The notes: generated by a model from the letters alone, not told the origin. A DNA stretch of 64,000 nucleotides from Peptococcaceae bacterium CEB3 (GCA_001029295.1 LDXJ01000057.1:152502-216501); one strand, 5' to 3'; positions 26,482 through 35,550 are shown, numbered from the stretch's first letter. A program made the numbers and translations.

Positions 26482-26600
26482 CTTAGCAGCCTGGTCAACA
26501 GGGCTGCCGCCCAGCAGGGTAGAGGGCAGGTGATCCCTTGAACCCGCCGGGGCGGGCCGTTTGGCACGGCCCTAATGGGAGAGCGGATGAAGGACGGCAG
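26482..26600 (+). other. tnpB 3' flank, probable omega-RNA scaffold and right end
   Basis: GC-rich, strongly self-complementary sequence with GCAGCCTGG/CAGGGCTGC and CCCGCCGGGGCGGG hairpins directly follows tnpB. In IS605 elements this is where the guide RNA scaffold and transposon right end lie. The exact boundary is not visible. Confidence 0.45.
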
Positions 26601-26625
26601 AAATGTACGCGCGATAATTTTATAA

Positions 26626-27099
26626 GTGCCCTTAATTCAAATACTAAAAGCAACATTACCAGGCGAACCATCTCAGGCATTGCCAAGTTATACTGGTCCA
26701 AGTCCGGAAATCGTCAAAAATGAAGCGGGTAATGTGCCGTATGCTAGTGGCCTATTTCAGGTTTATGATATTTCATCAAGTATCTATACAGACCATTGGA
26801 ATTGGATTGTACTTTCGGGAGATGTCAAATCTACCCCGTCAACGGGTATTGTCGTGACTTATTATCTTGACAGACAAACATTAAAAGACGAAAATGGCGC
26901 TACATCTGGGGGAAAAGGTTTTACTCGGAAACGCTATACCATACCAGGAGCAGGTAAGATATCCATTACAGGTTTCTCGGGAACTATAGTTGATTTTAGA
27001 AGTCAATCAGGACACGGAACGCTTATCTTATCACCCAATGGACAAAATGGTGGGGACAGATTAATAACTAGCGAAGATGTCAAATGGATAAGCAATTGA
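26626..27099 (+). CDS. hypothetical protein, possibly truncated by the tnpB element
   Basis: A 157-residue frame starting at a GTG directly behind a stop codon. I do not recognise it. There is no signal peptide and no membrane helix. The sequence is rich in S, T, G and Y, with beta-strand-like stretches (WNWIVLSGDVKS, TGIVVTYYLD). No ribosome binding site precedes the GTG, and the insertion element ends just upstream. It may therefore be the 3' part of a larger gene. Codon use is AT-rich relative to the nuo region. Confidence 0.4.
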   Translation: MPLIQILKATLPGEPSQALPSYTGPSPEIVKNEAGNVPYASGLFQVYDISSSIYTDHWNWIVLSGDVKSTPSTGIVVTYYLDRQTLKDENGATSGGKGFTRKRYTIPGAGKISITGFSGTIVDFRSQSGHGTLILSPNGQNGGDRLITSEDVKWISN

Positions 27100-27283
27100 A
27101 AGAGCAATCGCATTAATTGTTGCGGGTCACCCCGACCAAAAGCAGGACGGCTTGGTTTAATAAAGTGTTCGCGGAGAAGTTATCGGAAGCGAGGGGAGAT
27201 AGGCTGGCGTTCATCAAGACAACGACGGAACATCCCCACAACGTGACGGGGAGTTTTTCGTGGATTTAGGCATCCGTAAAAAA

Positions 27284-27541
27284 ATGGATGCCTTTATTCA
27301 TGCGGAAGAGCCGCCGAGCCAATATCCCGTATTTTCGTTCGTACACGTTTCCGGGCAGCACTGTCTACTGTCTCAGTGGCACGGAAAAGAACTGGACCAG
27401 TTGATCACGGCATTGCAGACCATGGAGCAATTGCCGTGGGACAAAATAGGAACGCATAACGGGTTGAGATTCAAGCCGATCTCCAACCCGTCGAAGCCAC
27501 TTCCGGGCAAAGTCTCACTCGATGAAACCATCGCTCGATAA
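27284..27541 (+). CDS. small conserved-looking hypothetical protein
   Basis: An 85-residue frame. The segment PVFSFVHVSGQHCLLSQW, then KELDQLITALQTMEQLPWDKI and LRFKPIS, resembles a family of small clostridial proteins of unknown function. The frame can be extended to a GTG at 27260, but the start region overlaps a hairpin (GGCATCC/GGATGCC, 27269-27293) that looks like a terminator. The gene may be silent or expressed from 27284. It sits in a stretch of gene fragments. Confidence 0.4.
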   Translation: MDAFIHAEEPPSQYPVFSFVHVSGQHCLLSQWHGKELDQLITALQTMEQLPWDKIGTHNGLRFKPISNPSKPLPGKVSLDETIAR

Positions 27542-27569
27542 CTGAGTACTTGAGCCAACCCATTGATAC

Positions 27570-27740
27570 TCCAGCCGTACCCACTACTATACGCAAAACG
27601 AAAGGAGAACCAGAATGTACTTCATCACAGGATTAACCTGCCTTAACCCGTCTCACAAATGCTCCCTGCGTTAAACACCAACCTCGAACGCCAACGGCGG
27701 CAGAGGCACAATCCGGAGCTACACCCAGAACCATGCCTTC
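27570..27740 (+). pseudogene. mosaic of two decayed gene fragments
   Basis: Bases 27570-27658 duplicate the leader, ribosome binding site and first 15 codons of the gene at 33920 (MYFITGLT start). The frame then breaks. Bases about 27690-27735 closely match an internal piece of the phosphoesterase gene at 37210 (around 37470-37525). Neither piece can be functional. Confidence 0.75.
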
Positions 27741-27910
27741 GCCTCAAAGGAGAGCAACTGATTGATGCAATAAACAATCTTAACAGCGCCCTAATTGGGA
27801 TTGGCAACTATTACAAAATGGCGACATGGGTAAATATCGAACTCAACAAATTTGCCTACTCACTAGGATATACGGCATACAAAGCACTCAAAGCCAAAGG
27901 TGGACAATGA
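27741..27910 (+). pseudogene. possible group II intron maturase fragment
   Basis: The last 55 residues of this frame contain INNLNSALIGIGNYYKMATW and then helical sequence ending KALKAKGG. The LN..I.G..NYY pattern resembles the GIIM maturase domain of group II intron proteins. No reverse transcriptase domain or intron ribozyme core is present nearby. Confidence 0.45.
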
Positions 27911-28073
27911 ACGGTTGCACGTGGCATTCAGAATGACCGGCATAATTGCCTGTCAGGGCATGGTTTCTGTATTTTTCATCCAGGTGAATATCATTTTCCG
28001 GGTCTTCCATAACCCTGCGCAGTAGTCCCATATCCAACCCGCGCCTAACCGCCAGTTTAAATTCATTCTCCCT
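27900..28073 (-). pseudogene. YafQ-type toxin remnant
   Basis: Read on the minus strand, the frame shows FKLAVRRGLDMGLLRRVM and then YRNHALTGNYAGHSECHVQP, which is the YafQ/RelE mRNA interferase pattern. The N-terminal strand is missing. The protein ends right after ECHVQP, before the catalytic WLLIY region, at the junction with the maturase fragment. No antitoxin gene is adjacent. It overlaps the 3' end of the TetR gene. Confidence 0.65.
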
Positions 28074-28677
28074 CTGAACCCAGAGCACGGTTCATATCCG
28101 CCATGCTAAGCCGGCTAAGCCAACTCGCAAGTTGTTCAGGTGAGCAAGGCTGAGCATTTTCTATCCACCAAACAATGGCACCTACTCCGGCATGCGATAC
28201 GTAACTCACTAGAAGATCAACCGGGAGAGTAGTAGGCTTGTTCGGTAATCCCATATTGGGGAGTAGGTGGCGAAAACGCCTTTCGATATACTTAAGGACC
28301 TTCTGGGTAAATGACGGATCACCCTTCTCGCCTAACATCACCCGGTAAAAACTGGAGTATGTCTGCACATGCTTAAGCAGGCTAACCAGACCAACTGGCG
28401 CCTTATATTCCGTGTGGCATTCATTGCCTGGCTGAAAGGATTCCTCTTGATCCCCGATTAGTTGGTAGGTCTCGTGCATGAACTGATCCATAAGATCGTA
28501 TTTATCGCTAAAATGGCGGTAAAATGTGGATCGGTTAACCATTGCCCGTTCAGTAATATCACGAACGGTTGTGCCGGCAAACCCCTTCTCGATTGTCAGC
28601 TCGATCATCGCCTCCTGCAGCAGCTTGCGGGTGCGCCGCACTCGCAAGTCCTCCGCTTCTTCCATGTTATGCATCAT
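28063..28677 (-). CDS. TetR/AcrR-family transcriptional regulator
   Basis: A 204-residue regulator. The N-terminal helix-turn-helix domain spans about residues 14-60 (RKLLQEAMIELTIEKGFAGTTVRDITERAMVNRSTFYRHFSDK). The C-terminal all-helical part resembles the TetR_C group that ends with a WWIENAQPCSPEQLA segment. It is divergent from the phosphotransferase-MFS pair and is the likely repressor of that cluster. The start may be the first or an inner ATG (MMHNMEE). Confidence 0.9.
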   Translation of the reverse strand: MMHNMEEAEDLRVRRTRKLLQEAMIELTIEKGFAGTTVRDITERAMVNRSTFYRHFSDKYDLMDQFMHETYQLIGDQEESFQPGNECHTEYKAPVGLVSLLKHVQTYSSFYRVMLGEKGDPSFTQKVLKYIERRFRHLLPNMGLPNKPTTLPVDLLVSYVSHAGVGAIVWWIENAQPCSPEQLASWLSRLSMADMNRALGSEGE

Positions 28678-29079
28678 TTTCTCACCCTCCGTCGCATACG
28701 CAGCACTTTCCCGTGTTTTAATGGTTGAGCATTGTCTTGCTCCGTGATAGTATTCCTAATGCAACAGCCCGTTGGATAACCGACATGGCGATGCTTTATT
28801 TTAAGGCAATACCCGCGTCGAAATCAAGTACTAACGATAAGGAAGAATTCGGGAACGAACGGGGGGGTGTGCGATGCTAAACGGGAAATGATGGCGATTA
28901 GAGGCAGAGGAGACGACGTATGCTTGGTACCCCGTAATCCGGCCGACCTGTCTTGGTCCAACCAGTGCATGTAGCCATGACCAGAAGGCACCGAGAAACG
29001 TAACGTTGTTAATAATGTGTCCTCTGACAGTTCTTTAATTCGGATTAACCCGTAATGGGAAAGGTAGGAAGCAGTGAGC
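28678..29079. other. divergent promoter region, tetR and phosphotransferase gene
   Basis: About 400 bases with no gene. I could not identify a clear palindromic operator or a perfect promoter. An AGGTAGGAAG ribosome binding site precedes the phosphotransferase start. Confidence 0.4.
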
Positions 29080-31551
29080 ATGAACATGAAAGTCTATATC
29101 CGATCTTTGGACGAAATCGCGTTGGCAGACGTCCAAACTGTAGGTCGCAAGGCAGCCGCCCTGGGAGAACTGTTGGCAGCCGGTTTTCCGGTACCCAGGG
29201 GATTCGTGGTGACCACGGCGGCTCTAAATGAGGCCCTGGCCGCCAGCGGAATTGACCCCGAGAACCCTCCCGAAACCATCCCCGTCTTGCCCCTTCCGGA
29301 GAAAGTGCTTCAGGCTCTGGCCGGTGTGGTGCATGAAATTGGAGACACTCCCTTGGCGGTGCGGTCCTCGGCCGTGGATGAAGACCTGGCCGGTATGTCG
29401 TACGCTGGCCAGTACGAATCTTTCCTCGGAGTCAGGGGTCAGGATGAACTGGCGGCTGCGATACGGAAATGCTGGACGTCTGCCTTCGCGGCGCGGGTTA
29501 GCGCCTATCGCCAAGCACGGGGTCTCGGCCGAGCAGTCCGCATGGCGGTACTGATCCAGCAGTTGGTGCCAGCCGACGCCGCCGGGGTAGCCTTTTCCGC
29601 CGACCCGGTCAACGGCGGGCGGGACCAGACCTTGGTAAGCGCGGTGCGCGGGCTCGGTGAGCGGCTGGTGTCCGGGCAAGCCTCACCGGACGAATGGGTG
29701 GTTCGGGATGGCGATGCCGTTCACCGGACCGGTAGTGAAGAGGCGATTACCAGCGAGGAGGCCCGGGCCGTGGCAGGTTTGGCACGGCGGGCGGAAGCTT
29801 ATTTCGGATCCCCCCAGGACATAGAGTGGGCGCTGGTGGGCGGACGGCTGTGGCTACTGCAGGCGCGTCCGATCACATCCCTCCCACAAGCCGGACCGCC
29901 CCAGATTCCGGTTCCTGTCGTGGTGCCGTCAGGATTCTGGCAGCGCGATCCGTACTCGCCTCGGCCCTGGCTGCCTCTACGGCGATCATGGCTTCTGCCT
30001 GTTGTCAATGCTACGCAAAACCACCTTTTTGCCTACGTGCTGGCTGGAACGGCCGAGAACCGGGAGATCGGCGGCTGGATGTATTCGACTCTTACACCCC
30101 TTTCAAATCCGGTAATGATGCAAAACCGCCTTCAGCAAATCGTGGACGCCGTAAAGAAGGGTGAACCCTGGCAGAGCGTTGATCGTTGGTACAGAGAGTG
30201 GCAGCCCTCGGTCGCTGAAAGGTTGGCCCGGCTGAGGGCAGCAGACCTTGGCCGGCTCGACGATGAAGAACTCCTTGAGCATCTCCAGGCGGTCCGAGCC
30301 CTAAGTGAAGAAACTCTTTCTATTCATTTCCAGACAGGTGGTGCGGTCGCTTTTATCCTGGGTGAACTCGGTGTGGTCTGCCGAGACCTGCTCGGCCAGG
30401 ATGCACGCTACGTATTGCGTCTGGTGACCGGACTGCCCGGCAAAACTACCGAGCCGGCCCTGCGCCTGGCTGGCCTGGCAAAGATGGCAGCGGAGCGACC
30501 CGCCATCCGGCACCTTCTGCAGGATATTAATGATCATACGCATCAACGCCTCGCGGCGATCGATTCCGAATTCGCGGACACTCTGGCCGCTTATCAGCGT
30601 GAATTCGGAGACCGGATCATGGGTCGAGAGATGGACGAGCCGACCATGGCCGAGCGACCGACTTTCGTCCTGGGATTAATCAAGGATCAAATCAGGCAAG
30701 GTTTTGAGCCAGGGGCCCAAGTGGAGGCTTTGGCCCAGGCACGACTGGCAGCCGAAGTGTCGGCGCGCGGGGTGCTCGCCGGACATCCCGTAGCGAACCG
30801 TGACCGCTTTGAGCAAGTGCTGGCGAGTGCTCAGAAAGCTTACCCAGTACGTGATGACACCGTCTTTTACCACCAAGTCGCCGCAGGACTGCTGCGGTAC
30901 GCGGTGCTGGAGATAGCTCGGCGCCTTGTGATTAGTGGCCGCTTAGCCAAGCCTGAGGACGTGTTCTTTTTGGAACTGACCGAGGTTCGTACCGCTTTGC
31001 ACGAAGGAGTGGACCAACAGCCCCTTGTGACCCGCCGCCAGGGCGAGGGCGCCTGGATCCAGGCGCACCCCGGCCCGGGTGCTTACGGTCAAACACCCCA
31101 GTCGCCGCCTACGGGGAATATGGACGCATGGCTGAACACTCTGTCGCCGGAAGCACGCCATGTCATGGATGTAGGTCTCTGGGGATGGCAGGTATGGGCC
31201 GAGGAGGCGGGACCGGGCAAGAAAGACGAGACATCCCTGGGTGGCGTCGCCGCCTCACCCGGTCGCTACACCGGTCCGGCGCGGGTCATTACAGGAGAGA
31301 ACGAGTTCGCCAAACTCCAGCCCGGTGACGTACTGGTCTGCCCGGAAACCACCCCGCAGTGGTCGGTCCTATTTCCCAGCGTCGGGGCACTGGTCACCGA
31401 CACCGGGGGTTTGCTTTCCCATCCGGCGATCATCGCCCGCGAGTTCGGCATTCCAGCTGTGTTGGCCACGAAGACTGCCACTGGAACCTTGCGGGACGGC
31501 CAAATCGTTACCGTGGATGGCGATACCGGCCTGGTGGAGATTGTGATCTGA
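29080..31551 (+). CDS. PEP-synthase-like phosphotransferase, possibly rifampicin phosphotransferase
   Basis: A protein of about 823 residues with an N-terminal ATP-grasp-type PPDK_N domain (GRKAAALGELLAAGFPVPRGFVVT and the loop VRSSAVDEDLAGMSYAGQYES). A large middle region follows, and a C-terminal swivelling His domain (TDTGGLLSHPAIIAREFGIPAV, catalytic His about residue 781). The length and order match rifampin phosphotransferases, which phosphorylate the antibiotic's ansa chain, better than PEP synthase, which has a PEP-binding barrel. The tetR upstream and MFS exporter downstream fit a drug-response cluster. The GTG at 29074 is an alternative start. Confidence 0.75.
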   Translation: MNMKVYIRSLDEIALADVQTVGRKAAALGELLAAGFPVPRGFVVTTAALNEALAASGIDPENPPETIPVLPLPEKVLQALAGVVHEIGDTPLAVRSSAVDEDLAGMSYAGQYESFLGVRGQDELAAAIRKCWTSAFAARVSAYRQARGLGRAVRMAVLIQQLVPADAAGVAFSADPVNGGRDQTLVSAVRGLGERLVSGQASPDEWVVRDGDAVHRTGSEEAITSEEARAVAGLARRAEAYFGSPQDIEWALVGGRLWLLQARPITSLPQAGPPQIPVPVVVPSGFWQRDPYSPRPWLPLRRSWLLPVVNATQNHLFAYVLAGTAENREIGGWMYSTLTPLSNPVMMQNRLQQIVDAVKKGEPWQSVDRWYREWQPSVAERLARLRAADLGRLDDEELLEHLQAVRALSEETLSIHFQTGGAVAFILGELGVVCRDLLGQDARYVLRLVTGLPGKTTEPALRLAGLAKMAAERPAIRHLLQDINDHTHQRLAAIDSEFADTLAAYQREFGDRIMGREMDEPTMAERPTFVLGLIKDQIRQGFEPGAQVEALAQARLAAEVSARGVLAGHPVANRDRFEQVLASAQKAYPVRDDTVFYHQVAAGLLRYAVLEIARRLVISGRLAKPEDVFFLELTEVRTALHEGVDQQPLVTRRQGEGAWIQAHPGPGAYGQTPQSPPTGNMDAWLNTLSPEARHVMDVGLWGWQVWAEEAGPGKKDETSLGGVAASPGRYTGPARVITGENEFAKLQPGDVLVCPETTPQWSVLFPSVGALVTDTGGLLSHPAIIAREFGIPAVLATKTATGTLRDGQIVTVDGDTGLVEIVI

Positions 31552-31553
31552 GC

Positions 31554-31580
31554 CAGGGGCGGTGATGTCTGCCGCCCCTG
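31554..31580 (+). other. intercistronic hairpin
   Basis: A perfect 9-bp stem (CAGGGGCGG with CCGCCCCTG) sits between the phosphotransferase stop and the MFS start, without a T tract. It could act as a processing or stability element rather than a terminator. Confidence 0.55.
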
Positions 31581-31604
31581 CCCTGCGGGAGGTAAGAAAT
31601 CCTG

Positions 31605-32873
31605 ATGTTGAAAGCAGCACAAGCCTTCAAGGAAACCTTCTCGCCCCTGGGCAACCGGAACGTTGCCCTTTACCTGGGCGGGCAATCTGTTTCCTTACTC
31701 GGAACCTCCATGCAGAATACCGCCATGGCGTGGGTGGCCTGGCAGCTCAGCCATTCCACCGTGGACCTCGGCATGGTAGCCGCGCTAACATCCCTGCCGC
31801 TCCTTTTCTTAGGGGTCTGGGGCGGAGTCTGGGCCGATCGTCTTGACCGGCGGCTGACACTTATCGCTACCCAGGCAACAGCCATGATCATAGCCTTCGT
31901 GCTGGCTGTCCTCGTGCAAACAAACAGGATTAGTTTATGGCAAATCTTCGGGCTGGCCTTTGCCCTGGGCTGTGTCGCCGCCCTGGATATGCCTACACAG
32001 CAGGCCTTCATCGGCGATCTGTCTGGGGTAGCGCACGTCCGGCGGACCGTAGTTCTTGTCAGCATGATTCAGCAGATTGGTCGCATGGGTGGGCCAGCCC
32101 TGGCAGGCTGGCTCATGGGTGCCATAGGCCTTGCCCCGGCCTTTTGGGCAAACGGCGCCAGTTTTCTGGCCGTAATCGGAAGTCTTCTCGTCGTACATTC
32201 GCTCCAGGTGCGCAAGAATACGCGGGATCACCATAGCGGGGAGTTGCGTGAAGGTATCCGGTATATTGCCGGGCAGCCGCGGATCCAGGACTTGTTGATC
32301 CTAACGGCCTTTATACCTTTCTTCGTGTTTCCTACCAGTCAATTGATGCCCGCTGTGGTTAGCGGTCGCCTGCACCTGGGGCCACAGGCGTTGGGACTGC
32401 TTCTTTCAGCCACAGGGGCTGGTTCTCTGGTCAGCCTTCTGGTGGTGGTACCGCTAACACAGCGTTTACGCCGGGTGGGATGGGTTCTGGCTGCCGCCGC
32501 GACCTGGAGCGGGCTCTGGTTGGTTGTCGTATCCTTTTCGGGGTCGTTCATGCTCTGGTCAGCGGCTATGTTTTGTACCGCTCTGGGGGTTCCGGTTGTC
32601 ATGACCAACGCAAACGGCCTCTTGCAGGTTCTGGCGCCGCCGGATATGAGGGCCCGGCTACTCAGTGCCTGGGTCGTTATCGGCTTCGGGCTGTTTCCTG
32701 TGGCGAACTTGCTGGTAGGTTACACCGCGCACATATTGGGGACACCCGCAGCCATTCTGGTCAACGGATCAGCCATTGTTTTCTGCACTGGCGTGTTGGT
32801 GGCTGTTCGCCCCGGTCTGCGCCGCTGGGCGGTGGCCGCTTCAGTCACAAAAGGTCCCGCCGTTACCGGATAA
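31605..32873 (+). CDS. MFS transporter, MFS_3/exporter type
   Basis: A 422-residue protein with about 12 hydrophobic helices. The MFS loop motif GVWGGVWADRLDRRLTL lies between helices 2 and 3, and the N-terminal FSPLGNRNVALYLGGQSVSLLGTSMQ segment is typical of the EntS-like/MFS_3 exporter group. It lies 53 bases behind the phosphotransferase and is probably cotranscribed. The substrate is unknown; a hydrophobic drug is the contextual guess. Confidence 0.85.
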   Translation: MLKAAQAFKETFSPLGNRNVALYLGGQSVSLLGTSMQNTAMAWVAWQLSHSTVDLGMVAALTSLPLLFLGVWGGVWADRLDRRLTLIATQATAMIIAFVLAVLVQTNRISLWQIFGLAFALGCVAALDMPTQQAFIGDLSGVAHVRRTVVLVSMIQQIGRMGGPALAGWLMGAIGLAPAFWANGASFLAVIGSLLVVHSLQVRKNTRDHHSGELREGIRYIAGQPRIQDLLILTAFIPFFVFPTSQLMPAVVSGRLHLGPQALGLLLSATGAGSLVSLLVVVPLTQRLRRVGWVLAAAATWSGLWLVVVSFSGSFMLWSAAMFCTALGVPVVMTNANGLLQVLAPPDMRARLLSAWVVIGFGLFPVANLLVGYTAHILGTPAAILVNGSAIVFCTGVLVAVRPGLRRWAVAASVTKGPAVTG

Positions 32874-33233
32874 GGTGCATGTCCATTGACATAGCCGAAC
32901 ACTTCCAATGGAACAGTCCGGCCCTCGCCAATGGTGACCTTTCTCCTTTGAAGCACTTAGTGCCAGGATACTGTTTGCAGAGGGGTCTTTGAAGTAATCA
33001 AGGGCATCGAAGCGGCATAAGGAGCGATTTGCATGGACCAGCCAAGCGAATTCTTGACCAGCGGACAGTCATGCAAAGCCTGGGGGCACCCGCCAATGGA
33101 TCTGCGCTGCCGCCCGGGAAGGCAAAGGCAAATTCTCTCCCGACCGTGCCGTTCGGGTGGGGAACCGGCGGGCTGTCACCCGCGATGGAATGGTTCAAGT
33201 CTTCGGGGAACCACGGAGGCCAGCAACTGAACA
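32874..33233. other. intergenic, GC-rich self-complementary stretch
   Basis: No gene is supported. Bases about 33090-33215 are GC-rich and contain GGCGGG/CCCGC and other short stems. They resemble the 3' flank of an IS605/IS1341-type element, although no tnpB precedes it. Confidence 0.35.
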
Positions 33234-33599
33234 ATGATCAACATACTCAACCTACCAGAATATGAAGTTCTCAAGGTGCAGGAGTCAAACGATGCTTATC
33301 GTATCGAGGCGGAGGCTATCAATCCACCTCTCGCGTGCACCCAATGTGGCTGTAGAGCTAACGTATACAGGCATTCCAGGCACCAACAGTTGGTAATCGA
33401 CTTACCCAAGATCTTGTTCACAGAGGGCGTCCCAAGAGCCTTAAAACAAAGGCCGGTCTACCGGAGACAGGATTTCCGATCGGACTCTCTGTTCTCCATG
33501 ATCCTCCGCGAAGATGCGGGATTGTACGGCGCTCCGAAAAAATACCTCGGAGCAGACATCTCCACACTTATCCGTTTATTGGAAGGGGGCAAGGTCTAA
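33234..33599 (+). pseudogene. ISL3-family transposase fragment
   Basis: A 121-residue frame beginning MINILNLPEYEVLKVQESND, which is the N terminus of ISL3 transposases. A weakened zinc-finger region (CTQCGC) and a VIDLPK segment follow. The frame then diverges and stops; the roughly 280-residue DDE domain is missing. Sequence near 33655-33685 (GAGCCC then TGTCAAAAATATTTTTG) may be the right end of the element. Confidence 0.7.
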
Positions 33600-33790
33600 G
33601 GTTTTTCCACCCCAAGTTTGGCGTAAGAAATTTCCAGCACCAGGCGTAGCAAGGGTTTGAGCCCTATGTCAAAAATATTTTTGTCACTACAATGCATTTT
33701 CCAAGAACTTTGTTAGCTGGCACGTCTTTCGGATACTGTGGTTTGACTGGGCGCACGAAGTCTGTCCCCTGCACAAAGTAAGGAGAAGCT

Positions 33791-33820
33791 AAAACCCCGT
33801 TCTCGGCAACGGGGTTTTCT
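33791..33820 (+). terminator. intrinsic terminator
   Basis: A perfect 11-bp stem (AAAACCCCGTT with AACGGGGTTTT) with a 6-base loop, followed by CTTC. It lies in the 33600-33919 gap, which holds no supported gene. Confidence 0.8.
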
Positions 33821-33919
33821 TCATGCAACGCTCGTTCAAATCGCACCAGGTGCTGTCCGTCCACTCCAGCCGTACCCCAGCCGTTTCCACGGCCACAACA
33901 GAACGAAAGGAGAACCAGA

Positions 33920-34162
33920 ATGTACTTCATCACAGGATTAACCACCCTTGACCCGTCTCACAAATCAAGATGTCTCGGCTATTACCGGGACAAGCAGGAA
34001 GCACTATCTGCGGTCAACGAGAACAGGGGCGGCTTTGACCAAGGTATTTACAACTACCTCGTGATTGAGAAAATCGGCGAAGGAATCCACGCCATCGTAG
34101 AAGAGGAAACATGGTTCCGCTGGGTGAACCTCGTTGGCTCATACCGCCACCGCGGCTGCTGA
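33920..34162 (+). CDS. small phage-like hypothetical protein
   Basis: An 80-residue protein beginning MYFITGLTTLDPSHKSRCLG, with acidic and aromatic residues and no membrane segment. AAAGGAG lies upstream of the ATG. I recognise the type as small proteins common in clostridial prophage-like regions; function is unknown. Two decayed relatives occur in this window, the 5' part at 27570-27658 and the 3' part near 36385-36480. The element has therefore been copied and lost repeatedly. Confidence 0.65.
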   Translation: MYFITGLTTLDPSHKSRCLGYYRDKQEALSAVNENRGGFDQGIYNYLVIEKIGEGIHAIVEEETWFRWVNLVGSYRHRGC

Positions 34163-34386
34163 GATGAGATCCCGAAGCTACCGGGGACGGCGAATGTCAA
34201 CTAATCGTGCGATGGATAAAGTCAGCGTTCGTTCTAACCGTGACCACGAGGGCTGGCATCCCGAGCAGGGCGCCAGCCACCTAGTCAAGGTTTCATTGGT
34301 GAGGCACTCCGGAGGAAACAAGGAGAAACGGACAGATCACCTAAAGTTAATTGCCGGGGTTTACTCTACTTGTGTTTTCACTATAA

Positions 34387-35088
34387 TTAGTGCTTGTCAA
34401 TATACTGATTGAGCGCGTTGTGGTATATATCGATTCTCGTTTCCTGCGGCTCAGTTTCTTGATCTAAAACCAGGTCGACCATGTGGTGCGGGGTTTTCCC
34501 GCCTATAAACATGGACTTAATGCAGGAAACACAGTAGACCGCAACATCCTGACAAGGCATCTGCACGGCACGTTTCTTTTGCAGTTTCGTGACCTCTTCA
34601 ATGGGAAGCAGCGGATAGAAATTATCGCCGCAGCAGATGGACTTTGTTCCGCTGTATTGGGAATCGATAATTCCTATCTTCATTTTCCGCAAAATGCTTC
34701 TGACTGCTGCATGAACCTGGGGCTTTGGCCGAAACGAACAAGAGTCGTGCACAGAAACTATCAGCCCGGTATGATCCGGAAAGGGTAGAGTTTCAATGCT
34801 ATCCAATACTTCCCACAGAGAAATGGTCTGTACTCCATCATATAAGGAACGGAATCTTCTGTCGCAACCCGCGCAATTATTGATGATGGTAGCACCATGA
34901 GGCAGCTTGGGATCATGATGGCAGCAAATGCTATGAAGCTGGACCGGCCCGAAATACTCGCCCAGCATATCCATTATTTTTTGCCCGGATTCAGGCTTGT
35001 AAATACTGAGTGCGCAGCCAGGGTTAAAGTAGCATTTTCCCATATCAATGTCGGAAATTTTAATGCTCGGAATCCGAATGCCATCCAT
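34387..35088 (-). CDS. CCG-domain (Cys-rich) Fe-S protein, HdrB-like
   Basis: A 233-residue protein with many conserved cysteines: FNPGC, SICCHHD, NNCAGC, HDSCSF, SICCGDN and YCVSCIKS. This is the repeated CCG arrangement of the Cys-rich domain seen in heterodisulfide reductase subunit B and glycolate oxidase iron-sulfur subunits, which bind an unusual [4Fe-4S] cluster or zinc. There is no ferredoxin domain. The ATG directly abuts the ogt stop codon, so it is the last gene of the adaA-ogt operon. Its substrate and link to DNA repair are unknown. Confidence 0.75.
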   Translation of the reverse strand: MDGIRIPSIKISDIDMGKCYFNPGCALSIYKPESGQKIMDMLGEYFGPVQLHSICCHHDPKLPHGATIINNCAGCDRRFRSLYDGVQTISLWEVLDSIETLPFPDHTGLIVSVHDSCSFRPKPQVHAAVRSILRKMKIGIIDSQYSGTKSICCGDNFYPLLPIEEVTKLQKKRAVQMPCQDVAVYCVSCIKSMFIGGKTPHHMVDLVLDQETEPQETRIDIYHNALNQYIDKH

Positions 35089-35550
35089 TTACTGCTCCTC
35101 CTTCCGTTCAAGCTCCAGGAGAGCTTTTTTCATGTCAAGGCCACCTGCATAGCCAACGAAACCGCCGTCCGATCCGATTACCCGATGACACGGAATGACG
35201 ATCATCATTGGGTTTTTATTGTTCGCTATGCCTATCGCACGGCTGGCTTTCGGGTTGCCACTCTCGGCTGCTATCTGCCTGTATGTGCGGGTTTCCCCAT
35301 ATGGAATCTGACAAAGAGCATTCCACACTTTTTTCTGAAACTCCGTACCATAAAGCTCATATGGAAAGTCAAAGGTATGACGCTGTCCTTTGAGATATTC
35401 GCATACCTGTCCAAAAGCCAGATTGGAAAGCATCGAAGGTTCGCTGGAACAGTCGATTTGCTCCGTTCGCCTGACCAGAACGACTGCCGTATCGGTGTAG
35501 CCGATTTTAAGAATTCCAAATTCGAAATCATAAAATGCGTACCTTGTTAT
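35089..35550 (-). CDS. ogt: methylated-DNA-protein cysteine methyltransferase
   Basis: A 153-residue protein that removes methyl groups from O6-methylguanine by suicidal transfer. The active-site motif is IPCHRVIG and the recognition helix lies in YGETRTYRQIAAESGNP. The full-length N terminus (TRYAFYDFEFGILKIGYTD) is open only if translation starts at an ATA codon at 35550-35548, eight bases after AAGGAG. That ATA overlaps the adaA TAA stop as ATAA, in place of the usual ATGA. Starting at the inner ATG (35433) would delete most of the N-terminal domain. Confidence 0.85.
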   Translation of the reverse strand: MTRYAFYDFEFGILKIGYTDTAVVLVRRTEQIDCSSEPSMLSNLAFGQVCEYLKGQRHTFDFPYELYGTEFQKKVWNALCQIPYGETRTYRQIAAESGNPKASRAIGIANNKNPMMIVIPCHRVIGSDGGFVGYAGGLDMKKALLELERKEEQ

